64,000 bases of DNA, taken from the NCBI RefSeq assembly GCF_030253575.1, contig NC_080567.1:36733501-36797500 (forward strand). Direction: 5' to 3'. The notes beneath the pieces are model-generated. The model worked only from the letters and a program-made list of their open reading frames with translations, was not told the DNA's origin and made no database searches. Origin of the DNA: Rhododendron vialii. Lineage: Eukaryota > Streptophyta > Magnoliopsida > Ericales > Ericaceae. Below are positions 22,866 to 34,741 of the stretch, piece after piece. Position 1 is the first letter of the stretch, and every line of letters begins with the position of its first letter. The position numbers and the translations under genes were made by a program.

Positions 22866-24258
22866 CTAGGATGCAATCCACACGAGATTATCAGCTGGAA
22901 AGAAATGACAGACTGGTTTGGACCCTGGCTCGATCCCCAGCACCCGAAAGGACACGTGATCTGGGCTCCACTCAGACGTGTCCAGGTGGCAAACCGCAAC
23001 AGCTTCCACTCTGTCTCCATTATCACCACCTAGCAATACCTTGAACACCTTGCTTTCACTCTCTTGGTAGTGGCAGTAGAAAATTGCATAGGGGTAAGGC
23101 ATGGTGTGACATGCCACCATTTTTGGAGCTGAAATTTCTTCGGGTTTTTTCAAGATAGTGTAATTCTGCAAAAGTGTTGTTGATTCTGTGAAGTGGGTAG
23201 TGGATAGTACTTGGAATTGGGAATTGAATCCGAATATTTCATTTACAAAATCAAGCATCGATTCCAAGGATGTGGCACATAACTTGGACTCTCCCTTTAT
23301 TGGTTTCATCTCACATTGTCTAAGTGTATCTTCCATGGCTTTGGCTTGTGGAGAGGCTTGTGAGAAGGAAAAGATTTGAAGAAGGTTTGGGAGTGATTCT
23401 AGTGAGAAAGGAATGGAATCGGATTCCTCTCTGGGTAGGAAATGAGGAGAGGTAGAGGGGTCTCTCTTTGGGAAGTAAACTGGAATTTCTTTTCCCACCT
23501 TTAGGTCTTCTATAAAGAAGAAAACCATGAGTTGAGGGTCCATGTGATCCATGTGTGATGATGGATAGGCATGACCATGCGCCATATGATATTTTTCATT
23601 AGCATCCATACTATGGAGTCGTAGAACGTTCGTATCCATAGGGATATCCTCATTCAGTGGGTGTCTTGTAGCATTCATCTTATTGTTCCCATTATAGCAC
23701 TGCACAACAAAAACTAGCATTTTATCAAGTTCTATATCCGTAGCATCGTCCTAGTAAAAAAAAATAAGTGAGAAAGCATCCAATTCATTCAAACTACAAT
23801 TAGAATATGAGAACAAGTTGTTTAAATGTTCAATCCAATGATCGTATTTAGAATCGTTCATTTGGTCTGAATTCTCTTGAAATTGAAAAAAAAAAAAAAA
23901 ATGTATGTAGTCTAATTCTGTTGTAGAGTTGAGTTCAAACTTCTCCATCTGCAATCATCATTTCATAGAGAGTTAGAGTCACTTGGGGTTCCCAGATATA
24001 ACCCCTCGTTTTTCTCTCCACTTGTTACTCCCATCTCTATCTATCTCCACTTATTATCCCGAAAACCTCCCTCAAAACCTTTACCGAACAACCTCAAAGA
24101 ATTCCAAGTTTTGCATGTTTCGTAGAAGTATATTTATCAAAGTAGCAAGAACAAGAAGAACAGCAATAGATAAAGGAGTGAATCAAGCACAGCTTAGAGA
24201 TTACCATCACAAGCAGTAGACAAAGGAATATGCTCCTTGAAACATATCCAATTCCCAT
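22866..24258 (-). CDS. BURP-domain protein, USPL1-like (pair 2)
   Basis: Best model: exon 1 at 24205-24258 (MGIGYVSRSIFLCLLLVM, signal peptide) and exon 2 at 22866-23699, both phase 0, 295 aa. A short His/Met-rich stretch (YHMAHGHAYPSSHMDHMDPQ) precedes the BURP domain, whose markers are [50 protein letters not shown] and the complete array CH-X10-CH-X26-CH-X25-CH, ending FPADNLVWIAS. The open frame of exon 2 continues upstream to 23720 and a little beyond, but an in-frame stop precedes it. The acceptor TTTTTGTTGTGCAG at 23700 is strong, and the resulting N-terminus aligns with that of the pair 1 protein. An in-between open frame (23751-23954) could be an alternative exon. The protein is about 95% identical to the copy at 45.8 kb. 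The organ-specific gene starts 1.3 kb away in the opposite direction. Confidence 0.88.
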
Positions 24259-25543
24259 CTTCCTTTTTCCCTTGAAGCTCCTATGAGTTTCTTTCCTCCT
24301 TCTAAGGCCCAAGGAAACACTCCTAGACTTGAAATCTACGGCAATCTTTTGATTATCCTATGAGTTGCTCTACATTTTAAAATTTAGATAACCCTTTTGT
24401 CCACTACACGGATTAGTATTTTACTTGCGGGGCCCATGCAAATTCAACTTGTGAGGTGTAATGTTGTTATACCTTTTTCATTTTCTTTTAACATTTGGCT
24501 AGCTACTTGTTACCTTACCATTCTCCTATACAATTATTTACTTTTCTTGTTCTCATCCTTTTGAAATTCCACACGCATCTGTACTACAGCATTCTGAATT
24601 TTAATTTTGACGTTGCCTAATTAAGAACAAAACACACGACTATTCAGTAGTGCGCAATGAAATTGACACGGTTTGGTAGTTAATTATTGGTAGCTCAAAC
24701 TTTGATCATTTACCTCAAATCTTTCTTTGATCATTTACCTCAAATGTTTCATCACAGCGAGACATCGAATCCATGTGAAAACTCCCTTTTTAATATTTAA
24801 ACTATAGCTGCAATAAAATACAATATCCATTATCCAAATAATTAAGTTATCAAGACAGGCCTCTTGGACTCTTGCTCATAATGCAAAATAAAGAACACAG
24901 ATGGTTCAACTATCTTATCCGGTAATAGCATCTGTATAATTGTTCCAATAAAGCCTGGCCTCGGCTTAAACACAGCCAATGTACCTTTGGACCAACTTTG
25001 TGGTTATTGAACTTATGATCCATTTTTTGATAACTCGGTATCATCCAATAACCGACTAATCTGGAGGACCAATCCTCCCATTCACTTGCAGGGGCACAAT
25101 AAAATCCTGGACAACATAAATATTGATAGCACGCAAATAGGAATCGGAGCCCAAACCAAAGGCTTAATGAGACATTGCTTGTTAGGTGACTTCCGCTGCG
25201 CCAATCTTGGGGTTATGAAGCTGATGATCCATGCTTCCAATAATTCTGTGTATATGGATTGCAGGTATGCTGTCACCATCTTATAATAGGAAAAAAATAC
25301 TTTATCAAGGAAATAATAGCCATAGAAAAATAAATCTATGACGGATCACGAGATTTGTACCCCAACAAAAACAAGTGTTATTGATGCTTTCCTTCTACAA
25401 TAATGGACTGTTTAGAGCCAACGTGAATCCTGTGGTTTCTATTCCACCAAACAAATGTGTTCATCAATTTCCTTGTTGGTCTATATATAGCATGTGGTCT
25501 TAGAACCCTTTAGGAAAATTAAGAGAACTTGAAACAGCTAGAA
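24259..25543. promoter_or_regulatory. Shared divergent promoter region, pair 2
   Basis: This 1.3-kb interval separates the start codons of the minus-strand BURP gene and the plus-strand organ-specific gene, so it must hold both promoters. It is very AT-rich. The organ-specific side has a TATA box (TATATATAG, 25492-25500). It is conserved almost base for base with 47196-48479. A short frame at about 25083-25286 is broken upstream in this copy by a TGA where copy 2 has CGA, and is probably not coding. Confidence 0.6.
25492..25500 (+). promoter_or_regulatory. TATA box of organ-specific gene 2
   Basis: TATATATAG lies 44 bp upstream of the ATG at 25544 and is conserved at 48418-48426 in the duplicate. 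Confidence 0.65.
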
Positions 25544-26358
25544 ATGGGATCACTTTTTGCTTTCTTCATTCTCTTCTCACTTGTCCTGGTAAGACTAAGA
25601 ATACGCTAATGAGTCCATAATTGGCTATGTATAAGTACACTTTGATTCAACTTGAATTATCCCATACAAATTTATAGATAAGTGTTTGTACGTAATGTGG
25701 TAGCATTGCATTCATTATGATACGGAGCGGGCCTCATTTTGAAAGGAATGCAGTTCTACTGTCACAACATTCTGAACGCTTTTTTGAAACAATTTAGCGG
25801 CCTTATCGTTTTCATGACTGACTAATTGTTTTGTGCATCTTCATTCTGCAGTTTGGGAGCACCATTGATGCAAGACCAGACTCCGGAGAATACTGGAAAG
25901 GCGTTATGAAGGATCAACCCATGCCAGAAGCGCTTCACGGCCTACTCCCTCGGGGATCAGTGTCCCCCCTCTCCACCACCGCAAAAACCGACTGTCACAC
26001 ATCAACGGAAGCGACAAACAACGACCAAACTGCTAAAACTTACGTGAAAGACTTTGAACCGAGGCCTAGTACGACTGGCTACCACGAGGATAGTACTAAA
26101 CTAACTGGAGAGAAATCCTTTCACGATGATAGTACTAAACTAACTGGAGAGAAATCATTTGCGAACGACTTCGAGCCGAGGCCTAATGTCTCAGCTTACT
26201 CTAATGATGCTGGTCTGAAAGAGAAGAAGTCCTTTGTGAACGACTTCGAGCCGAGGCCTAATGTCTCAGCTTACCCTGATGATGCTGGTCTGAAAGAGAA
26301 GAAGTCCTTTGTTAAGGATTTTGAACCAAGGCCTAATATTTCTGTTTATGATGATTAA
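25544..26358 (+). CDS. Organ-specific protein (S2/P4-type), four-repeat member (pair 2)
   Basis: Two exons, 25544-25588 (signal peptide MGSLFAFFILFSLVL) and 25852-26358, phase-0 intron, 183 aa. The mature N-terminus has the family segment GEYWKGVMKDQPMPEALHGL. After a Thr/Ser-rich linker come four FEPRP motifs in the pattern (V/A)(K/N)DFEPRPxxxxY, spaced by charged linkers of two kinds, DSTKLTGEKSF and DDAGLKEKKSF. One linker is present twice without an FEPRP between (HEDSTKLTGEKSFHDDSTKL), the scar of an in-frame loss inside the repeat array relative to the copy at 48.5 kb. The protein ends NISVYDD. It is hydrophilic with no further membrane segment, consistent with a secreted wall or vacuolar protein. 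Function is not established for the family. Confidence 0.92.
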
Positions 26359-26739
26359 GGACAATCTATGATAAGTGTATTAAGATTAATTGATCTGGAT
26401 TGGTGAAGCTATGTAAGATGCATATGGTGTGTGTTTATTGTGAGGTGTGTAGCGTGAAGAGAGTGATTACTACGTTTATGGAATAAATAAGGAGCTTGTG
26501 ATGGGTGATTATTTGATCAAATAAATGTAAAAAGTTTTTGATTTTTCCACTCAGATGTTTAGAGATCATCTATTTCTAGTTTTCTTTCTTTTTCTTTTGA
26601 TCGGTATCTATTTCTAGTTTTTGCTGATATTCAAAAAAAAGAATCCTATTCAAAAAAAACATATGAGAATTTGTTCAACCAGCTTGATTCACACCCCAAA
26701 TTTGGTTGTGCCAATTGTGTGTGTGTGAGAGGGGAATAA

Positions 26740-26940
26740 CTCAGTGGCTAATCCGGAGCACTAATTGCATCATTCACTAGCTAGGAGGGGCCACTATAGA
26801 GGGGCTATTTAAAGCCGGAACATAGTCCCCTATATACGGAGTCCAATACACAAATTGATATCAAGCGAATGAGAATCGAACCCCAAATCAAAAGCTTTCT
26901 GAAGCCTCTGGTTGTCAAGGGATTACTACTGCATCGTCTG
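26740..26940 (-). mobile_element. SINE-like element (also in copy 2 near 49730-49995)
   Basis: On the minus strand a B-box-like GGGGTTCGATTCTC (plus about 26872-26885) follows an upstream GACAACCAGAGGCTT stretch, a tRNA-derived layout. Because the same sequence occurs at the matching place in the other block, the insertion predates the duplication. Borders are approximate. Confidence 0.4.
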
Positions 26941-27128
26941 GGGTGAGGGAGAGATGCAGCATCTGAAAACTATTTGTGGAAACAAAGATGCTAAGTATTC
27001 CGTCAAGCCAGTAGTGTGATTTACCATATGGAGTTGGAGGAACAAGGCGGACATGCAAAATCCCTTCATTACTTTATTTTTTTTCATCTTAGGAAAATTA
27101 ATTATACTTCTACATGTAGTTTTCCAAA

Positions 27129-27424
27129 GGGAAAGACTACAATACACACCCTTTATTTGGGTGTGTATCATATGCACCTCCCAAAATGTTATGAATTGCA
27201 GAGAAAATGTTACGAATCGTATTGCTAAAAAGTTACGAATCGTATAAAAGTTACGAGATACACCAAAATGTTATGAATCATAATGAAAATGTTATGAATC
27301 GTATTGCTAAAATGTTATGAATTCTAGAATAAAAGTTACGAAATACATTAAAATGTTATGAATGAACCATAAAATAGGTGCATATGGTACACCATTTTAA
27401 TGGGTGTGTATTGTAGACTTTCCC
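27129..27424. mobile_element. MITE present only in copy 1, 8-bp target duplication
   Basis: Inverted ends GGGAAAGACTACAATACACA and its complement (ending GTGTATTGTAGACTTTCCC) are flanked by TTTCCAAA on both sides (27121-27128 and 27425-27432). The matching place in copy 2 (about 50225-50235) is an uninterrupted empty site. An 8-bp duplication suggests a hAT-type element. The interior repeats AAAATGTTATGAATC-like units. Confidence 0.93.
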
Positions 27425-27934
27425 TTTCCAAAACACAGAACCTATGTGGTTCCAACTTAAAATGAGCTAATAACCCTCTATATATGGCTTCAAATCCATC
27501 GACAAAAAAAAAGTGTCATGATCATATAGAATAGTAAAGGGTCATACGAGGATATAAAATATGTGTATAATATATAAACTTTAGATTCAACTCAAAAGCT
27601 TCGTCTCTTATCAATGTGAGACTTCTATTATGCAAGAAAATGCTAATGTATGATTGAAATTAAGACTGTTTCGTCCAGTATGAAAACTTAGACCGGAGAG
27701 GATTTGAACCATTTGCAAATCTATCCAAGCTCTAAGAATTTTGTGCGCATTCATGTTTTACGAGAAAATTTTTGACACTCCAAACCACAAGAAAGTGACT
27801 ATCCTTTCACTTTTAAATCACACGTGGCCAAGTTTGTTTTCGAAATCAATAATTCAATCATCACACCCACTTACACACTCATTAATTTAAATGAGTCTGT
27901 AACAGTGTAAGTGTGTGTGATTTTAGCATTATTG

Positions 27935-28175
27935 TTCCAGCATAGATATTGCCGGCGTATTACATCCAGACGTATTAGTGGACCTGTTACATGTTACCAT
28001 TCTTGATGATAATAGTATCTATTTATGAAACAAGAAAATGCTTTCAATTCCACGAGATAATGAAGCCAGACTTATATTACACACCACATGCCAGTGAAAG
28101 GCACTTGCACTCTTGAGGTTGTGTTTTGTATGCTAGAAGCCTAGAATGACTTTGAAAAGAAATGGAATAATCATT
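27935..28175 (+). repeat. Third, partial copy of the block-start sequence
   Basis: From AGCATAGATATTGCCGGCGT to GGAATAATCATTCATT this matches 42495-42722 closely and 20370-20590 more loosely. It lies directly at the right end of block 1, where the next unit would start in a head-to-tail array. It has no convincing coding frame. Confidence 0.8.
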
Positions 28176-29160
28176 CATTTTTGCATTTGTGCGGGATTTG
28201 AGAGTGAGTCCACAGTATTTTTCGATATGTAACTATGAAAAGGCCTAAAAGGGGTTGCACCAGATTCGCTTAAAGGGGCAGGAAAATACAACTGTGAATA
28301 GTACGTCGCTACCTTTACCGTAGCACTGTGCACTAGGTTCCCAATATTTTATTCTCTTTCCCCCCCCATTTGTAGTTTGGGTTTTGGTGAAAGGAGTGGG
28401 AAAATGTATATTTTAATTAGTGTTAGGTAAAATAAATAGTATTGGTATAGTTGTGAAAGAAAAAGCTGGTAGCTAAAATAGAATTGTGAACTGTTTACAA
28501 GGAAGTATAACTATCGACTGGTAAACTGGCTCTGAAGCAAATGAATAAAAGAAAGGGGAGGCACCTAGCCAAAAAACTTTTAAACTATTGAATACCTTGT
28601 GAACAGTTCATCGCCATACTTACCGAGCTGATGTTGTTGGAGCAACTCTACGGAGCTTGATACCGAATCTGGTGCAAGATGGTTTTGTTGTTTCCCATAG
28701 CTAAAGTAACTCAAACTCCATTAATACCGAAACTGGTGCGCTCTCTGTCTCTCTGTCTGTCTCTACATTCATACCCATCTCAGCCATTTATAAGCAATAA
28801 TGCAATATATTGATGAAATCCAAAGAAGATAGAGAGCTTTGTTGCGGTTGTGATGGAAAAACTATCAAGCTAAATTGTATATCTTACATCTTGATTATAT
28901 ATTAGAAAATAATTTGGCACTTTACTTTTTTATGATGGCATTCCATTTTTTTGTGTGTGTCTTGCTATATGTGTATAATTTTTTTTACTAAAAGACAAGT
29001 TTTGAAGTGCCTTCATAAAAAAATGAAGTGTCAAAATTATTTTCCTATTTATTTTACCTATCATTGGTGCACTTACTCTAGCAGTTCAGCTAAAAAACCA
29101 ACTAAAAATTAAAAGTTATAACAATTCAAAGCTCCATTTACTAGTGCAGGTCAAAATCAA

Positions 29161-29404
29161 CTGAGGGCTAGCTCAGTTGGTCAAGGCTCCCACCCTTCGT
29201 ATTTGTTGTGATTATTTCCTCCCTTAATGTGGCTAATAGTTGGCTTGGGCTTCTACTGAATGTTTATTTGTTTCAAATTATTTCTCTCCCTCTTGGGTCG
29301 AGCTAGTAGTTGAGTTGGGTTTATAGCTAGTGATTGTGGAATTGCTTCAAGTTTCATGTAATTAATTCTTATACTTGTATTCTTCTGGGGCTTAACAAAA
29401 AAAA
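29161..29404 (+). mobile_element. Possible SINE
   Basis: The start carries an A-box-like GGCTAGCTCAGTTGGTCAAG, typical of tRNA-derived SINEs. It ends in GGGGCTTAAC followed by eight A residues. The B-box (GGGTCGAGCTAG) is poor. Confidence 0.4.
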
Positions 29405-29763
29405 CTTTGTGTTCTGAGTTCACAACTTGTATGTGTAAGCTCTATACCTGTATTTGCACTTGATTAAAATTGAAATTATGATCAATTTGAATTTGCCCAA
29501 ATCAAAGTAAACCAACTGGCCCTTTCACCGCCGGCCCATTCTCGCAGTGAAATATTGGTGGCACAGTACTCAGTTTTGGGTCCTGCATTGACTCCTGATT
29601 GTGATAATAGCGGGAGTCGATCGGTTTTTAAACTTACTATATAAGGCTAATGGCTGTTCAATTTGTTAGTAGATTAGAAGGAAAGTATATTAATGATCAA
29701 ATAAATCATACATTTGAAAATTTTTAAATGATGCATGACAATCTACAGAAGAGTTGGATACAA

Positions 29764-30016
29764 GGCTTGTTTGATAATCTAAATTCAGCACTTAAAACTG
29801 AATCAATTAAGTAATAAGTGATTCAGTAGGTTTGATAACAGCATTATACATTGCTTAACAAATTAAGTGCTACTTAAAATGTAGACTAAAAAGTTGAAAA
29901 AAAATAAGTAGCTTTGAGTTACTTAATTCTGGATGAATTTTTGTGTACTTGCATTCAGCTTTCAAAACTTAATTTTTCAGCATTCAGTTTCAGTTTTCAG
30001 TTTTATCAAACAGGCC
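29764..30016. mobile_element. MITE with GGCTTGTTTGATA ends
   Basis: The left end GGCTTGTTTGATAATC and the right end TTTTATCAAACAGGCC are inverted repeats of a type common in eudicot MITEs. Length is about 253 bp and the interior is AT-rich. The target duplication was not resolved. Confidence 0.65.
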
Positions 30017-33000
30017 CATAGTAGAAGACCGTGCTATATACTAACACAAAATCAAAATAGAAAAAGAAGTTAGGTTGTTGGAATACAATTGCACGTACAC
30101 CAAAACCGGGGACATGATCTATGATTGTTTCGAAATAGTCCAATTACCTTAAAAGAACAATGGAAGGCCGTGTTTTACTGTGGAACTAACACGTACTAGA
30201 AAGCAAGAGTTACTAGATGAATGGTTTGGATAGTTTCCTTTTTTGAGTCCAAGATAGAGCCAATACATAGTTCGGTTTGGTGAGGTATGGAGGATAAGGG
30301 TATGGAGGGGAGCTTAACCCCAATCTAGACGCTGAAAAGGAAAATGGAAGGTAGTTGTACAATAGACTAAGCATCAATCATGAAAAGTGGCAATAATCGG
30401 AAAAAAATGTATCCAATGATTGCGATTTGCGACACGCCATGAATTTGTCTGTGATGACGTTCCAGGTTTTTACTTGTATGAATTTGCTCAGTCCTCGATG
30501 GGAGATCTAGCTATTCTTTGAGTTTAGATAGCTCGGTTCTTCCTCTGAATTGTTTCAAGCCACAAATAAGCTTTAAGGTTTCCGTGCTAATTTTTTACAT
30601 ATTTGTATTACATTTCAACTTAACGTATCTATGCCAATGTGCTGATCCAGTAAAAAACTGTGGCATAGTAATTTTTAGTTTGTATTCTTTTATTTGAAGC
30701 TCATGGTGATTTGTTAATTGGATATTAAAATCTCCACTAGCTATAAAAACTCTTACTTTTTGTATGTACGATTTTTTTTTTTATCGGCAAAAGAAATTCA
30801 TTAATTTTTTAAAAAGATTTATAAAGATTAATCTTGATGGGAGGAATATGATGTACCAGTATAAAAAATGAAATTTTATTGGATTACCCAACCGTGATCT
30901 GCATTTTCTTTTTCGTTTTTGTTTTCTCAGATTGGGTTGGGCCCAACCATTGGGCCTGTGTCCCTTAAGTGTAAAATAGGTGGTTTGGGTATTAAAATGG
31001 GCCTTTAGCGTTGTTATACCTAAAAAGATTGAACATATATAATGGGTACTCAATAAAATAGGAGGTCATATTTATTACACATTTTTGGGGACTTAAGGTG
31101 CGGGCCTCTTGGGCCTTAGCCCAGAGCCGGCCCTGACCCCCACAGAAAATGGGAAATTCCTCTCACAAAAAGATAAATAGAAGCATATTTGCTAGGATAC
31201 GAACGGAATTCCTCAAAAGTCCGAAAACCCGTTAAAGTAAATTTTAATTCACTTGAATAGTGCATCGAAACAGCGCAAATTGGCACAAACATCCTCATAT
31301 TGACCCTAACATATTCCACGAATATGCCGAATCGAACGAAGGACCCGATTGGAAAAATCAAACAAAAAAAAATGTTGAAACCCATGAAATTGGGTTTAAC
31401 GTTCCTTTATATGGGGGTGTGGATTCTGCTTGGAGCAGGATGTCATGGGCCCATGCTGCCAAATGTACTCACAGCGCAACAGCTTCAACTGAAATACTTC
31501 TAAGAAATGCAATTGTACCTGGAAAAAATAAAAGTGGTTCATTCAGTTATTTACGAGAAAATACAGTAGGGTAAGAACCCGAACACCTGATGGGCTAGCC
31601 AGTGGTTGGGTTCTTACAATGCCCAGTTAATCAAAAGGGATTCAATCCCTATCCCTATCTAAAGCTATGTCACGTCGACCCAGTTACGCGTGCAGGAGAA
31701 GTATTTGTGTGGTTTGATTCACCCAATTCTCATGCTAGATACTTAAGCAGTATATTTCTAGAGTGAAATGGTGTTTACATATATAGCACTGTTAGCACCG
31801 AGTACTTATGCATAAAAGGGAGTCATATATAATTATGATTTCCACTCAACTAGTACATTGTTTCATCAAGAAATACTTGTATACGAAAGATATGTCGTTG
31901 TAGTTCAGCTATAAGTCTACCAAGGCTATACGGGCATACTGTTGGCTAAGATATGTTACACTTAACTGAGTAGATAAACAGCTGATGAAATCTTTCTACG
32001 TACTCCGCCAATTTAAATTAAATTAATAGGGTTGCACATTCAGATCAGTTCAATTTCAATAGATAATTAACTTAAAGGATTATTTATGTTCCTTTAATGC
32101 CTCGAATATCACGATTCTCACTAGCTTGACCATACATGTTTGCAAAGCAGTAATTTTGCACTCTGTACTTCCAACAATGCAATCTTGTGAAGGAAGGTTA
32201 ATCCCTGAAGGGTTCAGAAAGTATTGGCTCATACGCAAGGAACCCATTGCACTCCAAACAGAATTAAATAAATTTCCCTGCCCAAACCAGTTACCTCTTT
32301 GCATTCCTTTCACTAATCTGTGATCCTTCTTGTAATTCTTCACAGGCAAGGAAGGTTAACTTTGCAGCGCCAGAAGCAACGGCAACTAGTGATTTAATGG
32401 GAGGAAGGACGCGCAATAGTTTATGAACCTACATTGTTGATATGGAAGATGTAAATATGAATACACGCTATTGCTTAAAAACCCAAAAGAAACATTCGCA
32501 AGAAGTACTGAGCAAAATAAAACCTGATTTTGAGAAACATCTTCCAACCACTCCCCAATTATTGTTTCACACATGCTGCCCCAGCCATAGACACCAACCA
32601 ACAGCATGCACATGCTTAAGTTATAGTTCGACTCCCTGCATCAAAACTCAGACAAATAGCAGCCCAAATTATTCCATCGCAGCTGATTTGCTTTTGTTAG
32701 ATATTTCCACTTTGTCAAGTCCGACAAAGAGTTGAAATGTGAGCTCCAAAAGCAGTTAGATATTTCCACTTTGTCAAGCCTGTCAAAAAGTTTTTGCATA
32801 ATTATAAGGGCAATTCTCATCTCAGACATGCATAGAATCTAATTTGAAAAGAACACAAAGTAAACGCATGTCAAGTAACGAAAAAGATAAATGTGCAGAT
32901 AATAAAATCCTTGTGAAAATTGGTCACAAAACTCTGGAGAAAAGAAGACCATATGTTATTGTAGAGCACATAAGCAACGCTTTTTGCTTGATGAAAACCA

Positions 33001-33600
33001 TAATTTCTGGAGTCGCATACTTTCTAAACTTCTAATAGTTACTTAGAAACCAGAAGACTGGGAATTTTCTTTCCAAGGAACAAGGTTAACAAGTTCCACA
33101 TACTTCCCACCCCTCTTAATGCAGCTAGATCAACATGGCACGGCATGTAGTCAACACGAACAAGCCCGGGCCACACATCAAACTTCTCGGGAAATAGCAA
33201 AAAGGTATTGATCTATTCAGTAACCAGAATACAAGCTATGATAACGTAACTAATCAGATGAAAGCAGCCAAAGTGAAATGTAGATGGACACAAAATCACT
33301 ACAGATAATTTGTCACCATCACTCCCGAGAGAAATTATGGGAATATTTCTTCTCAAAAACTATTCAAAGAAAACACAGCACATATTTGCCATTAGCCAAA
33401 CCTAAAACTACATAGCAAGTGCCTCTGTATGTGATGTTGTATCCAGGATTTTTGTTAATTGTCTTCCTTTGTTCTCCAAAAGTAAGATGAAAAAGAAATA
33501 CAACAGAGAAAGAAATGGAGAGAGGGGTGCAAAAAATTGCAGGATTAAATTTGGATTGTGTTCTGCCTTGCCACATGCTTCTCGAATAGATAGGGCCTAG

Positions 33601-33603
<3 letters not shown>

Positions 33604-33675
<72 letters not shown>
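33604..33675. repeat. (CT)n microsatellite, about 36 units
   Basis: An uninterrupted TC/CT run of roughly 72 bp, the longest simple repeat in the window. Confidence 0.98.
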
Positions 33676-33678
<3 letters not shown>

Positions 33679-34510
33679 TGTAATTATCTTATGCTATCGA
33701 TTCCTTTCCATTTCATTTTCCACTTCTTTTCAGAAGAGATTTATTGTTTTGCTTTAACGCCTTATTTTGACTGAGAATAAGAAGCACTTGGATGTGGCCT
33801 TAGCTGAGCACAGTGAGGCATTCTCATTGCATATTCAAATTAACTTGACATGTTTTCTTGATAGACCTAACTGTGGCCTTTGATTGTTTTCTTTTGTCCT
33901 AATTTTCTTTGTTTTTGCTGTTAGTGCCTACAATGTTTAGTTAAAGTTCAACAGTAGTTCCTTTAATGCTACAGGATGACTTCTTGCCCCGAATAGCAAC
34001 CCCCCTTGGAGGACATTTTCAAGTTGCTTTTCTGGTAAATCTTGGGATTCAGCAATTCAAAAGTGACATTTCCTTTACCTCCCTCTTCTGCAGTTTCTGT
34101 CGTTCCAAATGGACTCCTTGAAAAGAAAGTCAGAGTTGTTTTACTAGTCGAGCTACCCTTTGGGTTATGCACACATTAGAATTGATGAGCGCCCCACGCA
34201 AAACAATTGACAAGAAAATTATAATAAGGCTATATCGGCAGGTAAATTACGTTCACACTGATAAATTGGTTTGGAAACTATGTTGACAGCAATGGGCAAC
34301 TCACAATGTGGAAAGAAGAGACTACAAATTGGTTTGGAAGCTATGCCATGAGGTTTGAGGGCACCCCTGACTTGAGTGGTTGTTATGCCAAGGTTTCGGG
34401 CAGCGGGCAAGGGTGAGGGGCAGCGGCTGGTCAAAAAAGAACTTAAGACTCATGTTCAGGATGTTTGATACGGAAATGTTTTCTGTGGAACCTCTGCTTT
34501 CTGTGCCTGC

Positions 34511-34741
34511 TCAACCTATGTCCTTCTGCTCAAGGTCTTCCACCCATGTGCCGGCACCAGTAACCCCCATTACACCTCCACCGGTGGAGAGACTGCCGGT
34601 GCCTTGACTGCCGCCAATGTCACCACTGCCTGGTTTGCCGCCAATGCCTCGGCTGCCACCACTAGTGCCACTGCCTCCAATGCCACCGATGACATTCTTT
34701 GAAGCTCCTGCTTGTCCATACAAGTAAGTAGAATTTTCCAA
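34511..34741 (-). other. Glycine-rich open frame, probably a relic
   Basis: The minus-strand frame contains IGGIGGSGTSGGSRGIGGKP, then GSGDIGGSQGTGSL, resembling low-complexity glycine-rich proteins. It has no signal peptide in frame, no domain outside the repeat and no clear exon neighbours. It may be a fragment of a glycine-rich protein gene or a chance product of a GCC/ACC-rich tract. Confidence 0.25.

Larger units (their letters stand above)
20020..28175. repeat. Large duplicated block, copy 1 (BURP + organ-specific pair)
   Basis: From CTGTACACTAACACAT (about 20040) to about 28.2 kb the sequence is colinear with 42.1-50.8 kb. The match is close (about 95% by eye) through 21.2-27.1 and 27.4-27.9 kb and looser in 20.6-21.1 kb, where both copies have indels. 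It carries one BURP gene, the divergent promoter region and one organ-specific gene. Copy 1 has a 296-bp MITE (27129-27424) and a roughly 350-bp segment (about 22180-22530) that copy 2 lacks. Confidence 0.92.

Noticed and set aside
29161-29195. Possible tRNA gene (GGCTAGCTCAGTTGGTCAAG)
   Set aside because: Only an A-box-like start is present; no anticodon arm, T-arm or acceptor pairing, so it fits a SINE better.
31260-31574. Open frames with a short hydrophobic stretch (MKLGLTFLYMGVWILLGAGC)
   Set aside because: Two overlapping frames, no family resemblance, no splice partners; most likely chance in intergenic DNA.
32080-32349. 89-codon minus-strand frame in the spacer
   Set aside because: No recognised motif, no continuation across splice sites and no codon bias.
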